Part shown: positions 18,642 through 28,082 of the stretch, piece after piece | Layout of the letters: each line of letters opens with the position of its first letter | Position numbering within the stretch: the first letter of the stretch is position 1 | Assembly (NCBI GenBank): GCA_934133175.1 | Contig: CAKPAX010000001.1 | Coordinates: 1 to 64,000 of the forward strand | Reading direction: 5' to 3' | DNA: 64,000 bases | Source of the DNA: an uncultured Clostridia bacterium | Lineage (GTDB): Bacteria > Bacillota > Clostridia > TANB77 > CAG-508 | Notes under the pieces: generated by a model | What the model saw: the letters and a program-made list of their open reading frames with translations, nothing else | Database searches by the model: none | What the model was told of the DNA's origin: nothing | Program-made: the position numbers and the translations under genes

Positions 18642-21347
18642 ATGAGAAGAGAAATAAAAAATAAAAATAAAGTTTATCTAATATATACTGCATTATTTGG
18701 AATAATATTTTTTTTGATATATTATATTTTTTTTAAAACAGGAAAAAGTTTTATATGGTATGAAGATGGAGCAAAACAACATTTTGCAATATTATATAAT
18801 TTTAATTATATAATAAGAAATATTTTTACAAATGGAATAGAAACATTTTCTTGGAATTTAGGATTAGGACTAGACTTAATATCTCAATATTCATATTACA
18901 TTTTAGGAGATCCATTTGCATATTTAAGCTTATTATTTCCTATGGAAAAATTAGAGTTAGCATATAATATATTAATTGTTGTGAGAATGTATTTTATAGG
19001 AATTGCATTTTTAGTATATTGTAGATACAATAAAAAAGATGAGTTTAATTCTTTGCTAGGATGTGTAATATATACATTTTGTGGATTTGTATTGTATGCT
19101 GGATTAAGACATCCATACTTTTTAAATGCTGTTATATTACTACCTTTAGTATTTATGGGAATAGATAAGCTTTTAAAAGAAGATAAAATTTTACATTTTA
19201 CTTTAGTAATTGCTATTGCAACTATTTCTAATTATTATTTTCTATATATGATTACTATTTTAAGCTTATTATATGCAATTATAAAATTTATTTCAGAGTA
19301 TAGAGAAACGGGAATAAAAACGTTTTTTAATAAATTTTTGAAGGCATTTTTGGGATATGTAATAGGATTATTAATAGGAGGAATTTTATTATTACCTAAT
19401 ATATATGGGTATTTAAATTCTAATAGATTAACAGACAATGATAATGTTATATATAACTTAAAATATTATAGTAATTTATTTACAGGTTTTACATCAAATA
19501 ATAGTTTATATTGGTCTAGAATATGCACAACATCATTTACATTATTAATGTTACCAGTATCTTTGCTTAATATAAAAAAAGATAAAGAAAATAGAACAAT
19601 AATTATAAATATAATAATAACAACAATTATGCTATTAATTCCATTTTGCGGTTCAATTATGAATGGTTTTTCATTTAGTACTAATAGATGGACTTTTGGA
19701 TATGTATTTCTATTAACGTATATGGTAGTTTTGAATTTTAGAAAAGATTTAAATTATAACAAAAAAGAATTAATTAGTATGTTTATAACTATAGTAATAT
19801 ATGGTTTGGGATTATTTGTAATTAAAGGTAGAGCAGAAATAAGAATTTCACTATTAAGCTTATTATTTGCAATTATAATATTTATAGCAATAATTATTAC
19901 TAATATTTATAGACAAAAATTTAGAAAAGTTAAATATGTAGATTATTTAATATTTGTAATTGTAATATTAAATATAATATTTTATGGAAACAATTTATGT
20001 TCAAAAAAAGGAAAAAATTATGTTAGTGAATTTGTTAAATCAGGTAGTATAATTAATAAATATAATAATTATGACAATAAAATAAAAGGATTCGAAAAAG
20101 TAATAAAAACAATAAATAATAACGATAATGGATTTTACAGAATATCTACTAATAAAAATAGTTATCCAAATGCTTCATTGTTATATAACTATAAATCAAC
20201 AAATGCATATTTATCAATAGGAAATAGATATATAGGAATATTATCAAAAGAATTAGCTAATAGATTATATGTTACAGATACAAATCCTTTAAAAGGATTT
20301 GATAATAGAACTAAAATATTGACATTATTAGGCAATAAGTATTTTGTTGTAAGTAAAAAAGAAAAAGATACAGTACCATATGGATATTCTTTATATAAAG
20401 AAATAAAAAGTAAAAAAGAAAAAACTCAAATTTATAAAAATGATAATAAATTAGAAATGGGAATATTTTATGATAACTATATTCTAAAAGATGATTATGA
20501 TAAATTGGATTCTTTACAAAAGGAGCAAATACTTTTAGATACAGCAGTTTTAGAAGATATTCCTCAATATGATATTTATAATAATGTAAAATTACTAAAT
20601 GATGTAAAAGAGAAAACTTATACTGAAGTAAATTATAGTATTGAAAAAAATAAAAATTTGAAAAATAATAAGATAAAAACAAACAAAAAAAACCAAAAGA
20701 TAGTATTAGACATAGACAGTGCTGAAAACGCAGAATTATATTTATGTATAAACGGTTTTAATTATAAAGGAAAAGAAAGTAATACAATAAAAATTAAATA
20801 CAATAATATAGAAAAAAAGCAAAGTTTTAGAAATAAAGAACAAGATCCATATTATTTTTATAATCCCAATATTTTAATAAATTTAGGATACAAAGAAAAG
20901 CATGGTGGAAAAATTCAAATTATTTTAGAAAATGAAGAAGAATACAGTTTTGATAATATAAAAGTTATAGCTGTTTCTATGAAAAAGTATGATGAAAGTA
21001 TAAAAAAACTAAAGCAAAATAAGTTTGAATTAAAACAATACAATGGTAATGTTATAAATGCTGATATTGAAAATAATACATCTGGTGTATTACAAATGTC
21101 AATACTATATACTAAAGGATGGACAGCTTATGTTGATGGGAATAAAACAGAAACAATAGTGGTTAATACAGCTTTTATAGGAATACCATTAGAAAAAGGA
21201 AAACATCAAATAAAATTAGAATATGAAACACCATATTTAAAAATTGGTCTGATTTGTTCTAGTATTGGTGTTATAGCATTTATAATTTTAAGTATAAGTC
21301 AAAAAATAATAAATAATAAAAATGGTGATAAGTGTGGAAATAAATAA
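18642..21347 (+). CDS. YfhO-family membrane protein, likely GT-C glycosyltransferase
   Basis: This 901-aa polytopic protein has about a dozen membrane helices in residues 15-440 and a large extracellular C-terminal part, closing with one membrane helix (about 865-885) and a basic tail. WYEDGAKQHFAILYNF and SWNLGLGLDLISQYSYYILGDPF are the conserved first extracellular loop of the YfhO family. YfhO in Bacillus subtilis works with CsbB (a GtrB-type GT2) and a GtrA-type flippase to glycosylate lipoteichoic acid. Here GtrB-like (36289, 42700) and GtrA-like (43652) genes are present in the window. I therefore infer transfer of a lipid-phosphate-linked sugar to a glycopolymer outside the membrane. 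The start has AAAGGAATTT. Confidence 0.85.
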   Translation: MRREIKNKNKVYLIYTALFGIIFFLIYYIFFKTGKSFIWYEDGAKQHFAILYNFNYIIRNIFTNGIETFSWNLGLGLDLISQYSYYILGDPFAYLSLLFPMEKLELAYNILIVVRMYFIGIAFLVYCRYNKKDEFNSLLGCVIYTFCGFVLYAGLRHPYFLNAVILLPLVFMGIDKLLKEDKILHFTLVIAIATISNYYFLYMITILSLLYAIIKFISEYRETGIKTFFNKFLKAFLGYVIGLLIGGILLLPNIYGYLNSNRLTDNDNVIYNLKYYSNLFTGFTSNNSLYWSRICTTSFTLLMLPVSLLNIKKDKENRTIIINIIITTIMLLIPFCGSIMNGFSFSTNRWTFGYVFLLTYMVVLNFRKDLNYNKKELISMFITIVIYGLGLFVIKGRAEIRISLLSLLFAIIIFIAIIITNIYRQKFRKVKYVDYLIFVIVILNIIFYGNNLCSKKGKNYVSEFVKSGSIINKYNNYDNKIKGFEKVIKTINNNDNGFYRISTNKNSYPNASLLYNYKSTNAYLSIGNRYIGILSKELANRLYVTDTNPLKGFDNRTKILTLLGNKYFVVSKKEKDTVPYGYSLYKEIKSKKEKTQIYKNDNKLEMGIFYDNYILKDDYDKLDSLQKEQILLDTAVLEDIPQYDIYNNVKLLNDVKEKTYTEVNYSIEKNKNLKNNKIKTNKKNQKIVLDIDSAENAELYLCINGFNYKGKESNTIKIKYNNIEKKQSFRNKEQDPYYFYNPNILINLGYKEKHGGKIQIILENEEEYSFDNIKVIAVSMKKYDESIKKLKQNKFELKQYNGNVINADIENNTSGVLQMSILYTKGWTAYVDGNKTETIVVNTAFIGIPLEKGKHQIKLEYETPYLKIGLICSSIGVIAFIILSISQKIINNKNGDKCGNK

Positions 21348-22863
21348 AAAAATAGAAAAAATTATAATATATGCAGTTGAAATAATATTTATATTTATAT
21401 TAAGTTTTTTAACAATAGAAAGTATGTTTAGAAGTTGTTCGATTACATCTTCTGAGACAACAACATATTTATTTGACAATCCCATTATACATATAATAAC
21501 AATAAGTATTACAATATTTATATTTTCAAAAATTAATAAAATAAAAAAAGATATAGATAAGAAAATAGTGATTGGATTGGTTTGTATATGGGGATTGATA
21601 TCTGCAATATGGATTTTTATGTCTAATTTGTATCCAAGAGCAGATCAAAGAGAGATATATAATATAATTTTACAAATGAAAAAAGGAATATTTGATTCAT
21701 TTGAAATTGGTAAATATATGGTTGCCAATCCACATCAGTTAGGCTTGCTATTGTATGAATATATATTTAGTTTTATATTCGGAGTTAAAAATTATCTTGG
21801 GTTACAATTAATTAATGTAGTAGCTTTATTTATAACATATTTTTCTATATATAAACTTACAACATATATGTTTAAAGATAAAAAAACTTCTATTTGTACA
21901 TTAATTGGATTATTTTTATTTATACCTATGTGGTTTTATATAACGTTTATATATGGAAATATAATAGGTTTAATGTTTTCAATGATTTCTCTAGTATTTA
22001 TTTTAAAATATTTAGAAAAAAATAAAATCGTATATTTAATAACTGCAAGTATTTGCATTGGGTTAGCTATAATGCTTAAATCAAATTATCTTATAATGTT
22101 AATTGCAATGGTTTGTATAATTATATTAGATATGATTTCTAATAAAAAAATAAATAATATAGGAATAATTATTGCTTTAATATTAGGATATTTGGTAATG
22201 AAAATATTGGTTCCTATAATTGCATTTGAAATAACCGGAAAAGAAAAAGTAAAAGGAATACCTATGTTGGCATATGTAGAAATGGGAATTCAAGAAGGAA
22301 CAAGAGCTCCTGGATGGTACAATGGATATAATAGAAAAGTATATGCAAATAATAAATACGATTATGAGAAGACAACAATACAGGTTAAGAAAGATATAAA
22401 AGAATCTATAAGTAACTTTAAAAATAATCCTAAATATACTGTTGAATTTTTTTATAAAAAGGTTGTGTCTCAATGGAATAATCCAACATTTCAATGTTTC
22501 TGGATTGGTAGAGGAACAAAAGATGCAGAAGGAAAAGTAAAACCAGCAATTGTTAGAGCAATTAATGGTAATGGAAAAACTAATAAAATATTGTTCGAAT
22601 ATACTAATATAATACAAACAATTATATTATTTGGTGCAACAATATGTATTTTAATTAATTTTAAAGAAATAAATGGAAAACAATTAGTTTTTGCTGTTAT
22701 GTTTATAGGAGGTTTCTTATTTCACATAGTTTGGGAAGCAAAATGCCAATATACAATATCATATTTTATTTTATTAATTCCATATAGCATAAGGGGATAT
22801 TTACAATTATCTAAAATGATACAAGAGTTTTTAAATAACAAGTATAAAAAATTAATAAAGTAA
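21334..22863 (+). CDS. Polytopic membrane glycosyltransferase-like protein (GT39/PMT-like)
   Basis: This is a protein of about 509 aa with about twelve membrane helices. The first large loop has NLYPRADQREIYN, placing acidic residues where GT-C enzymes such as GT39/PMT keep their catalytic Asp. I favour GTG 21334, because GGTGAT precedes it closely; ATG 21322 in the same frame lacks a ribosome site. Either start overlaps the end of the YfhO gene, so the two are co-translated. It probably transfers a polyprenyl-phosphate-linked sugar to a surface acceptor. A strong terminator follows. The exact family needs a profile search. Confidence 0.7.
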   Translation: MEINKKIEKIIIYAVEIIFIFILSFLTIESMFRSCSITSSETTTYLFDNPIIHIITISITIFIFSKINKIKKDIDKKIVIGLVCIWGLISAIWIFMSNLYPRADQREIYNIILQMKKGIFDSFEIGKYMVANPHQLGLLLYEYIFSFIFGVKNYLGLQLINVVALFITYFSIYKLTTYMFKDKKTSICTLIGLFLFIPMWFYITFIYGNIIGLMFSMISLVFILKYLEKNKIVYLITASICIGLAIMLKSNYLIMLIAMVCIIILDMISNKKINNIGIIIALILGYLVMKILVPIIAFEITGKEKVKGIPMLAYVEMGIQEGTRAPGWYNGYNRKVYANNKYDYEKTTIQVKKDIKESISNFKNNPKYTVEFFYKKVVSQWNNPTFQCFWIGRGTKDAEGKVKPAIVRAINGNGKTNKILFEYTNIIQTIILFGATICILINFKEINGKQLVFAVMFIGGFLFHIVWEAKCQYTISYFILLIPYSIRGYLQLSKMIQEFLNNKYKKLIK

Positions 22864-22873
22864 GAATATTAGA

Positions 22874-22918
22874 GAAAAAGCAAAAAAAATTATTGCTTTT
22901 TCTTCTTTTTTTTATTTT
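22874..22918 (+). terminator. Terminator after the GT-C pair
   Basis: GAAAAAGCAA (22874-22883) pairs with TTGCTTTTTC (22893-22902), followed by a long T-rich run just 10 bases after the stop. Confidence 0.88.
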
Positions 22919-22988
22919 TTAAAACTTGCAATTAATAAAAAAAAGTGTTAGTATAAAAAACATATTAAGTAATGTTAGGAGTAGATTA

Positions 22989-23795
22989 GTGAGAACTTTA
23001 TTAAAAATAATTAAAGAACATATTGAATATAGAAAACAAATCTTAAAACTTGCAAAAGCTGATTTGGTAAAAACATATAGAGGATCTGCTTTAGGATGGT
23101 CTTGGGCAGTAATTAAACCAACAGTTACTATTTTTGTATATTGGTTTGCGTTTTCAATTGGATTAAGAGCTAATAGTGAAGTATCAGGTTTTCCATTTTT
23201 TTTATGGTTAATTGCTGGTATAGTTCCATGGTTTTATATGGGAGATATGATAACAGGAGGAACTAATTGTATAAGAAAATATAGTTATTTAGTAAATAAA
23301 ATGAAATTTCCAGTTTCAACAATACCAACATTTGTAAGTATTTCAAATATGATGATTAATATTATTTTAATAGTTATAGTTATAGCAATATTCTGGATAT
23401 TTGGTTATGTACCAGATGTTTATTTATTACAATTACCATTTTATTTATTATTATCATTTATATTTTTTACATTATGGGCATTTTTTGCATCGTTTATTGG
23501 AGCTATGAGTAAAGATTTTGTTAATTTAGTAAAATCTTTTATAACAGCAGTTTTTTGGTTATCAGGTATACTTTGGGATGCAGATACAATAACAAACCCT
23601 TGGCTACATAGGTTTTTAATGTTAAATCCTGTAACATTTTTAGTAACAGGAGTTAGAAATTGTTTTATTAATAAAATATGGTTTTGGGATCAACCTAAAA
23701 GATTAATGTATTTTATAATATTGACGGTAGTAATGTTAATATTGGGATTATGGAGTTATAGGAGATTGAGGAAGGAGATTCCTGATGTCTTATAA
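22989..23795 (+). CDS. tagG: Teichoic acid ABC exporter, permease subunit
   Basis: This is the membrane subunit of an ABC-2 (TagG/Wzm-type) exporter that flips lipid-linked wall polymer to the outer face. I choose GTG 22989, because AGGAG (22977-22981) lies seven bases before it. The same frame is open back to a TTG at 22926, but that codon abuts the terminator and has no ribosome site. The 268-aa product is close to the usual TagG length. It has YRGSALGWSWAVIKP, the family's conserved N-terminal segment, six membrane helices, and KYSYLVNKMKFPVS with the cytoplasmic coupling region. Its last 11 bases overlap an acyltransferase gene, which sits between it and the ATPase subunit gene. Confidence 0.88.
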   Translation: MRTLLKIIKEHIEYRKQILKLAKADLVKTYRGSALGWSWAVIKPTVTIFVYWFAFSIGLRANSEVSGFPFFLWLIAGIVPWFYMGDMITGGTNCIRKYSYLVNKMKFPVSTIPTFVSISNMMINIILIVIVIAIFWIFGYVPDVYLLQLPFYLLLSFIFFTLWAFFASFIGAMSKDFVNLVKSFITAVFWLSGILWDADTITNPWLHRFLMLNPVTFLVTGVRNCFINKIWFWDQPKRLMYFIILTVVMLILGLWSYRRLRKEIPDVL

Positions 23796-24816
23796 AAAAA
23801 GATATACTTATATAGATATTGTGAAAATAGTCTCTATATTGTCTGTTATTACAATACATGTTTCTGCAATGTATTGGTACAAAACAGATATTTATAGTGC
23901 TAGATGGTGTGCTATGAATTTTTGGAATGCACTTAGTAGATTTTGTATTGGGACATTTGTTATGTGTACAGGAGTGTTGTTTTTAAATAGAGAGGAACTT
24001 ACCTATAAAGAATTATTCAAAAAGTATCTTTTTAAACTTGGGGGAGTTTTTATTATATGGATGTTAATATATTCATTTATAAAAAATAATTATCAGATGA
24101 TAGGGATTATTGAAAATATCAAACAAAAATTGCCAGAAGGACATTTATGGTTTTTAATAATGATAATTGGAATATATTTAATATTGCCAATTATTAGGAT
24201 TTTCGTAAAGAATGCACAAAAGAAAGATTTAGAATATTTTTTATTATTAAGTTTTATAATACAATCAATAATTCCGTTTATAATTGTATTTAATCAATTT
24301 TCTTGGTTAGATATATATTATAAATTATTATATCCATCAGTGGTAACTGGTTATGTAGGAGTATTGGTTTTGGGATATTATTTAAATAATTATGAAATAA
24401 ATAAAAAAAATAAAATTTTAATAATGATTTTAGGAATATTATCAATTTTGTTTACTATTTTTATGAATTTATATGAGGCAAGAATAACAGGTAAACCAAC
24501 AACAAAATTTTTTAAAGAATATTATCCTAACATAATAATTATTAGTATGTTTGTTTTTGTACTTATAAAATGTATTGTGGAAAAAATAAAATTTAGTGAT
24601 AAACAGAAAAATGTGATTACAGAAATATCTAATTCGGTATTTGGAATATATTTGATTCATTATTTAATAATAGAGCTAGTAGATATATTTGGAGTGAATG
24701 CATTAATGTTAAATACATATTTAGCAATTCCAATAACTACAATTATTGTATTTATTTTTTCACTATTTATAGTATTAATAATGAGAAAAATATCAATAAT
24801 TAATAAATTTGTATAA
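23785..24816 (+). CDS. Membrane O-acyltransferase (WecH/AT3-like) between exporter subunits
   Basis: This is a 343-aa polytopic membrane protein of the acyltransferase 3 superfamily. It has the K-x10-H motif (Lys14, His25 in VKIVSILSVITIHVSA), FCIGTFVMCTGVLFLN and GHLWFLIMIIGIYLILPI, as in WecH/OatWY-type surface-sugar acetyltransferases. It overlaps the end of tagG by 11 bases (ribosome site GAAGGAGAT) and is followed 14 bases later by tagH, so the three are surely co-expressed. I infer acetylation of the exported polymer or of its lipid-linked intermediate. It is the third enzyme of this class in the window. Confidence 0.82.
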   Translation: MSYKKRYTYIDIVKIVSILSVITIHVSAMYWYKTDIYSARWCAMNFWNALSRFCIGTFVMCTGVLFLNREELTYKELFKKYLFKLGGVFIIWMLIYSFIKNNYQMIGIIENIKQKLPEGHLWFLIMIIGIYLILPIIRIFVKNAQKKDLEYFLLLSFIIQSIIPFIIVFNQFSWLDIYYKLLYPSVVTGYVGVLVLGYYLNNYEINKKNKILIMILGILSILFTIFMNLYEARITGKPTTKFFKEYYPNIIIISMFVFVLIKCIVEKIKFSDKQKNVITEISNSVFGIYLIHYLIIELVDIFGVNALMLNTYLAIPITTIIVFIFSLFIVLIMRKISIINKFV

Positions 24817-24830
24817 AAGGTGAGTATAAT

Positions 24831-25568
24831 ATGAGTAAAACAGTTATAGAATTTAAAAATGTAACTAAAAGATATAAATTGTATAAAAATGATAAACAAA
24901 GATTATTAGGAGTATTTTTTAAAAACATTAAATATAGAGAAAAAAAAGCAGTAGATGATGTGTCATTTGAAATAAAAAAAGGAGAAGCTGTTGCATTATT
25001 TGGAAAAAATGGTGCTGGAAAATCAACTATATTGAAAATGATCACAGAAGTTGCATTTCCAACTAGTGGAAAAATAAAGGTAAATGGAAGAGTTAGCGCC
25101 TTACTTGAACTTACATCAGGATTTGATTTGGAATTTACAGGAAGAGAAAATATTTATTTAAAAGGACAAATATTAGGATTAACAAATAAAGAAATTAAGG
25201 GACTAGAAAAACAAATTGTTGAATTCGCAGATTTGGAAGAGTATATAGATCAACCAGTTAGAACATATTCTAGTGGTATGAAAGCAAGACTAGGTTTTTC
25301 TATAAATGTAAATATAGATCCAGATATATTAATTGTAGATGAAGCTTTAAGTGTTGGTGATGAAGAGTTTAGAAATAAGTGTGTTGAAAAAGTAAATGAA
25401 ATTGTAAATAAAGAAGATGTAACATTATTATTTGTTACACATTCGACTTCTGTTGCAAAATCTTTTTGTAAAAGAGGAATTGTAATGAATAAAGGTAAAA
25501 AACAATTTGATGGTAATATAGATGAGGCAATTGAAAGATATGAAAAAATCTTAAAAAAAAGTAAATAG
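24831..25568 (+). CDS. tagH: Teichoic acid ABC exporter, ATPase subunit
   Basis: This is the cytoplasmic ATPase that powers TagG. The 245-aa protein has Walker A GKNGAGKST (58-66), the ABC signature YSSGM (146-150) and Walker B ILIVDE (166-171) followed by the LSVGDE switch. It ends soon after the nucleotide-binding domain, so it lacks the long C-terminal extension of Bacillus TagH and the sugar-binding domain of the second ATPase at 29963. It therefore probably exports polymer without reading a terminal cap. The ribosome site is AAGGTGAG. An LCP gene follows behind its own promoter. Confidence 0.9.
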   Translation: MSKTVIEFKNVTKRYKLYKNDKQRLLGVFFKNIKYREKKAVDDVSFEIKKGEAVALFGKNGAGKSTILKMITEVAFPTSGKIKVNGRVSALLELTSGFDLEFTGRENIYLKGQILGLTNKEIKGLEKQIVEFADLEEYIDQPVRTYSSGMKARLGFSINVNIDPDILIVDEALSVGDEEFRNKCVEKVNEIVNKEDVTLLFVTHSTSVAKSFCKRGIVMNKGKKQFDGNIDEAIERYEKILKKSK

Positions 25569-25580
25569 AAAATTTTCACA

Positions 25581-25609
25581 TTGACATATAACAATCTTAA
25601 GAGTATACT
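25581..25609 (+). promoter_or_regulatory. Sigma-A promoter of the LCP gene
   Basis: TTGACA (25581-25586), a 17-base spacer and TATACT (25604-25609) start 13 bases after the tagH stop. Confidence 0.82.
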
Positions 25610-25675
25610 ATTTAAGTCAAAAAATACACAATATGTAATATAAAGGGGATAAAAAAAGAAAGTAGGGATTAAAAA

Positions 25676-26839
25676 TTGAAACAAAATAATGGTAAACATG
25701 GTACTGAAAATTCAAAATTAAAAACTAATGTAAAGAAAAAAAAGAATGATAAAAAAGGTGGAAGCAAGAAGATTGCTATAGCAGTTGTAGTTATAATTGT
25801 TATTATATTAGGAATAATTGCAGGATTCATTTATAATAAAGTTAGCAAGGTTAACTTTGTTAAAATAGACGAAGGAAATTTAGCAATAGAAAATAAAACA
25901 GGTTATAGAAATATTGCTTTACTTGGTGTTGATACAAGAGATATGAATTCATTAGATGGATCAAGAAGTGATGCGATAATAATTGTAAGTATAAATGAAC
26001 AATCAAAAGATGTTAATTTAATATCTGTATACAGGGATTCATATATTGATGTTCAAGGTCATGGTCTAACTAAGGTTACACATGCATACGCTTATGGTGG
26101 ACCAGAGCTTGCATTAAATACATTAAATAGAAATTTAGATTTAGATATATCTGAATTTGTAACAGTTAATTTTGAAATAGTTGCAGATGTTGTAGATTTG
26201 GTTGGCGGAATTGATATTGATATTGATAAAAGCGAACTTTCTCAAATGAATAAATATATAGAAGATACTTCAAAAAATGTTGGAAGAAAAGCTAACAAAA
26301 TTACAAGTGCAGGAAAACAACATTTAGATGGTATACAAGCTGTAACATATGCTAGAATAAGAAAAACAGCTGGTGGAGATTATAAAAGAACAGAAAGAAT
26401 GAGAACAGTTTTAACAGAAGTATTTGAAAAAGCTAAAAAAATGGATGTTGGAAAATTAAATGAATTAGCAAATAAAGTTTTACCACAAGTTCAAACAAAT
26501 ATTGGATTATCTGAAGTTGTTTCATTAATCCCAACAATATCATCTATAAATATTTCTGATAGTATAGGTTGGCCATATGAAGTTAAAGGTATAACTTTAG
26601 ATAGATGGTATGGTGTACCTACAACTTTAGAAGCAAATGTTGTTAAATTACATAGAGAATTATTTGGGCAAAAAGATTATACAGCAAGTGATACTGTTAA
26701 AACAATTAGCCAAAGTATAATTAATAAAACAGGTTATAAAACAACATCACTAGATATTACAAATGATAATTCAAACACAAACAATACAACTAATACTACA
26801 ACAAAAAACACAACAAAAACTAATACATCAAAAAAATAA
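25676..26839 (+). CDS. LytR-CpsA-Psr (LCP) family glycopolymer-peptidoglycan ligase
   Basis: This 387-aa protein is anchored by one N-terminal helix (about residues 35-55) after a Lys-rich cytoplasmic tail. Its extracellular LCP domain (about 75-310) carries the conserved lipid-phosphate-binding residues in LLGVDTRDM, DGSRSDAI, SVYRDS and YARIRKTAGGDYKRTERM. LCP enzymes transfer undecaprenyl-linked wall teichoic acid or capsule onto peptidoglycan, fitting its place after tagGH. The C-terminal tail is Thr/Asn/Lys-rich and probably unstructured in the wall. The start is TTG 25676 behind AGTAGGGAT; no ATG or GTG in frame is close. It has its own promoter and a strong terminator. Confidence 0.92.
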   Translation: MKQNNGKHGTENSKLKTNVKKKKNDKKGGSKKIAIAVVVIIVIILGIIAGFIYNKVSKVNFVKIDEGNLAIENKTGYRNIALLGVDTRDMNSLDGSRSDAIIIVSINEQSKDVNLISVYRDSYIDVQGHGLTKVTHAYAYGGPELALNTLNRNLDLDISEFVTVNFEIVADVVDLVGGIDIDIDKSELSQMNKYIEDTSKNVGRKANKITSAGKQHLDGIQAVTYARIRKTAGGDYKRTERMRTVLTEVFEKAKKMDVGKLNELANKVLPQVQTNIGLSEVVSLIPTISSINISDSIGWPYEVKGITLDRWYGVPTTLEANVVKLHRELFGQKDYTASDTVKTISQSIINKTGYKTTSLDITNDNSNTNNTTNTTTKNTTKTNTSKK

Positions 26840-26845
26840 AAAATA

Positions 26846-26882
26846 AAAAGATTACTTTAAAATAAAAAAGTAATCTTTTTTA
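26846..26882 (+). terminator. Terminator after the LCP gene
   Basis: AAAAGATTACTTT (26846-26858) pairs with AAAGTAATCTTTT, followed by more T. The A-rich 5' arm suggests it may act in both directions. Confidence 0.88.
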
Positions 26883-26886
26883 TTTT

Positions 26887-26914
26887 AAAAGTTATTAATG
26901 TTAGATTTTGTTCT
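26887..26914 (+). repeat. Dispersed 28-bp repeat, copy 2
   Basis: It matches 98-125 at 25 of 28 positions. It directly follows the LCP terminator, in a gene-free stretch of about 230 bases before the next gene. The same stretch also holds AGGTTGT (26924-26930) facing ACAACCT (26952-26958), a possible stem-loop of unknown role. Confidence 0.5.
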
Positions 26915-27014
26915 ATTCTTTCAAGGTTGTCAATGGGTATGTAACTTTTTTACAACCTAAAAATATAACAGAGATTATAAGAATATAAAAAACCGTCTTT
27001 TACCTCAAAATTCA

Positions 27015-27043
27015 TTGACAAAATGCGGTTTTGAATATACAAT
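27015..27043 (+). promoter_or_regulatory. Sigma-A promoter of the second polysaccharide cluster
   Basis: TTGACA (27015-27020), a 17-base spacer and TACAAT (27038-27043) lie 30 bases before the first GT2 gene. AAAACCG (26989-26995) and CGGTTTT (27026-27032) form an inverted repeat that brackets the -35 box, a possible operator. Confidence 0.75.
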
Positions 27044-27072
27044 TACTATATGAAAAATTGGGAGTGGAATGT

Positions 27073-28062
27073 ATGAAAGACGATATACAAGTAGATGTTT
27101 TATTAGCTACATATAATGGCGAAAAATATTTAAAATGTCAATTAGATAGTATATTAAATCAAACACATAAAAATATACGTTTACTAATAAATGATGATTG
27201 CTCAACAGATAATACTAGAGTAATCTTAAAAGAATACGAAGAAAAAGATGATAGAATAAAAGTAAAATATAATGAAAAAAATTTAGGTTATGTAAAAAAC
27301 TTTGAGGATTTATTAAAAAGAGTAGAAAATAAATATTTTGCATTATCAGACCAAGATGATTTCTGGAAAGAAGAAAAAATAGAAAAGTCATTAAATAAAT
27401 TATTAGAAGAAGATGCAGATTTAGTATTTACAGATCTAGAGCCAGTAGATGAAAAATTAAATACAATTACTCCGTCAATGGTTAGATTTATGCAAATGGA
27501 CAAAAATATAAAAAAACATCAAGATTATAAATTAGTGTTCTTAAGAAATTGTGTAACTGGTTGTACAATTTTATCTAAGAAAGAATTAATTAATAAATAC
27601 ATACCAATTCCTACAAAGAAACCTATGGTACATGATTGGTGGATGGCATTAATAATTTCACAAATAGGAAAAATTACTTTTTTAGATGAACCAACAATAA
27701 AGTACAGACAACATGGGAATAATCAATTAGGTATATATGGTATGAAAAATTATATTCAAGATTTTGATGAATATAGAGAAAAATATATACAATTAAAACT
27801 TGATCAATTTAATTTATATGTAGCAAATGAACAATTTTTTAAGAATAAAGAACTTATAATGTTATCAAAAAAAGCTATAAAATATTTAGAAGATATAAGA
27901 ACAAAAAAGTATTTTAATTTTAAAAATATTAAGACTTTTTTTGAATTATACAACATGGAATTTTTCTCTATGAGATTAAAAACATATTTAATGTTAAATT
28001 TACCTATATGGGGAAGATTGCTATTTAATTTGCGAGCTGTTATTTGTAAAATAAAAAAATAA
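27073..28062 (+). CDS. GT2 glycosyltransferase (rhamnosyltransferase-like)
   Basis: This is a 329-aa inverting GT-A enzyme of the GT2 family. VDVLLATYNGEKYLKCQLDS is the conserved N-terminal strand and loop, DDCSTDNT follows, and SDQDDFW carries the DxD-type metal/nucleotide motif typical of rhamnosyl- and related transferases of O-antigen loci. There is no membrane helix; basic C-terminal residues may contact the membrane. I use ATG 27073 (GGAGTGGA before it); the frame is open back to a TTG at 27031, but that lies over the predicted promoter -10. It is the first gene of the second export cluster and a paralogue of the next gene. The donor sugar is unknown. Confidence 0.85.
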   Translation: MKDDIQVDVLLATYNGEKYLKCQLDSILNQTHKNIRLLINDDCSTDNTRVILKEYEEKDDRIKVKYNEKNLGYVKNFEDLLKRVENKYFALSDQDDFWKEEKIEKSLNKLLEEDADLVFTDLEPVDEKLNTITPSMVRFMQMDKNIKKHQDYKLVFLRNCVTGCTILSKKELINKYIPIPTKKPMVHDWWMALIISQIGKITFLDEPTIKYRQHGNNQLGIYGMKNYIQDFDEYREKYIQLKLDQFNLYVANEQFFKNKELIMLSKKAIKYLEDIRTKKYFNFKNIKTFFELYNMEFFSMRLKTYLMLNLPIWGRLLFNLRAVICKIKK

Positions 28063-28082
28063 CTTGGAGGAATAAATATAAA

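Noticed and set aside
22926..22988. TTG at 22926 as the start of tagG
   Set aside because: It directly follows a terminator T-run and has no ribosome site. GTG 22989 has AGGAG seven bases upstream and gives a normal TagG length.
26924..26958. AGGTTGT/ACAACCT stem as a riboswitch
   Set aside because: Only seven pairs with a 21-base loop; no conserved riboswitch core could be recognised and no T-run follows.
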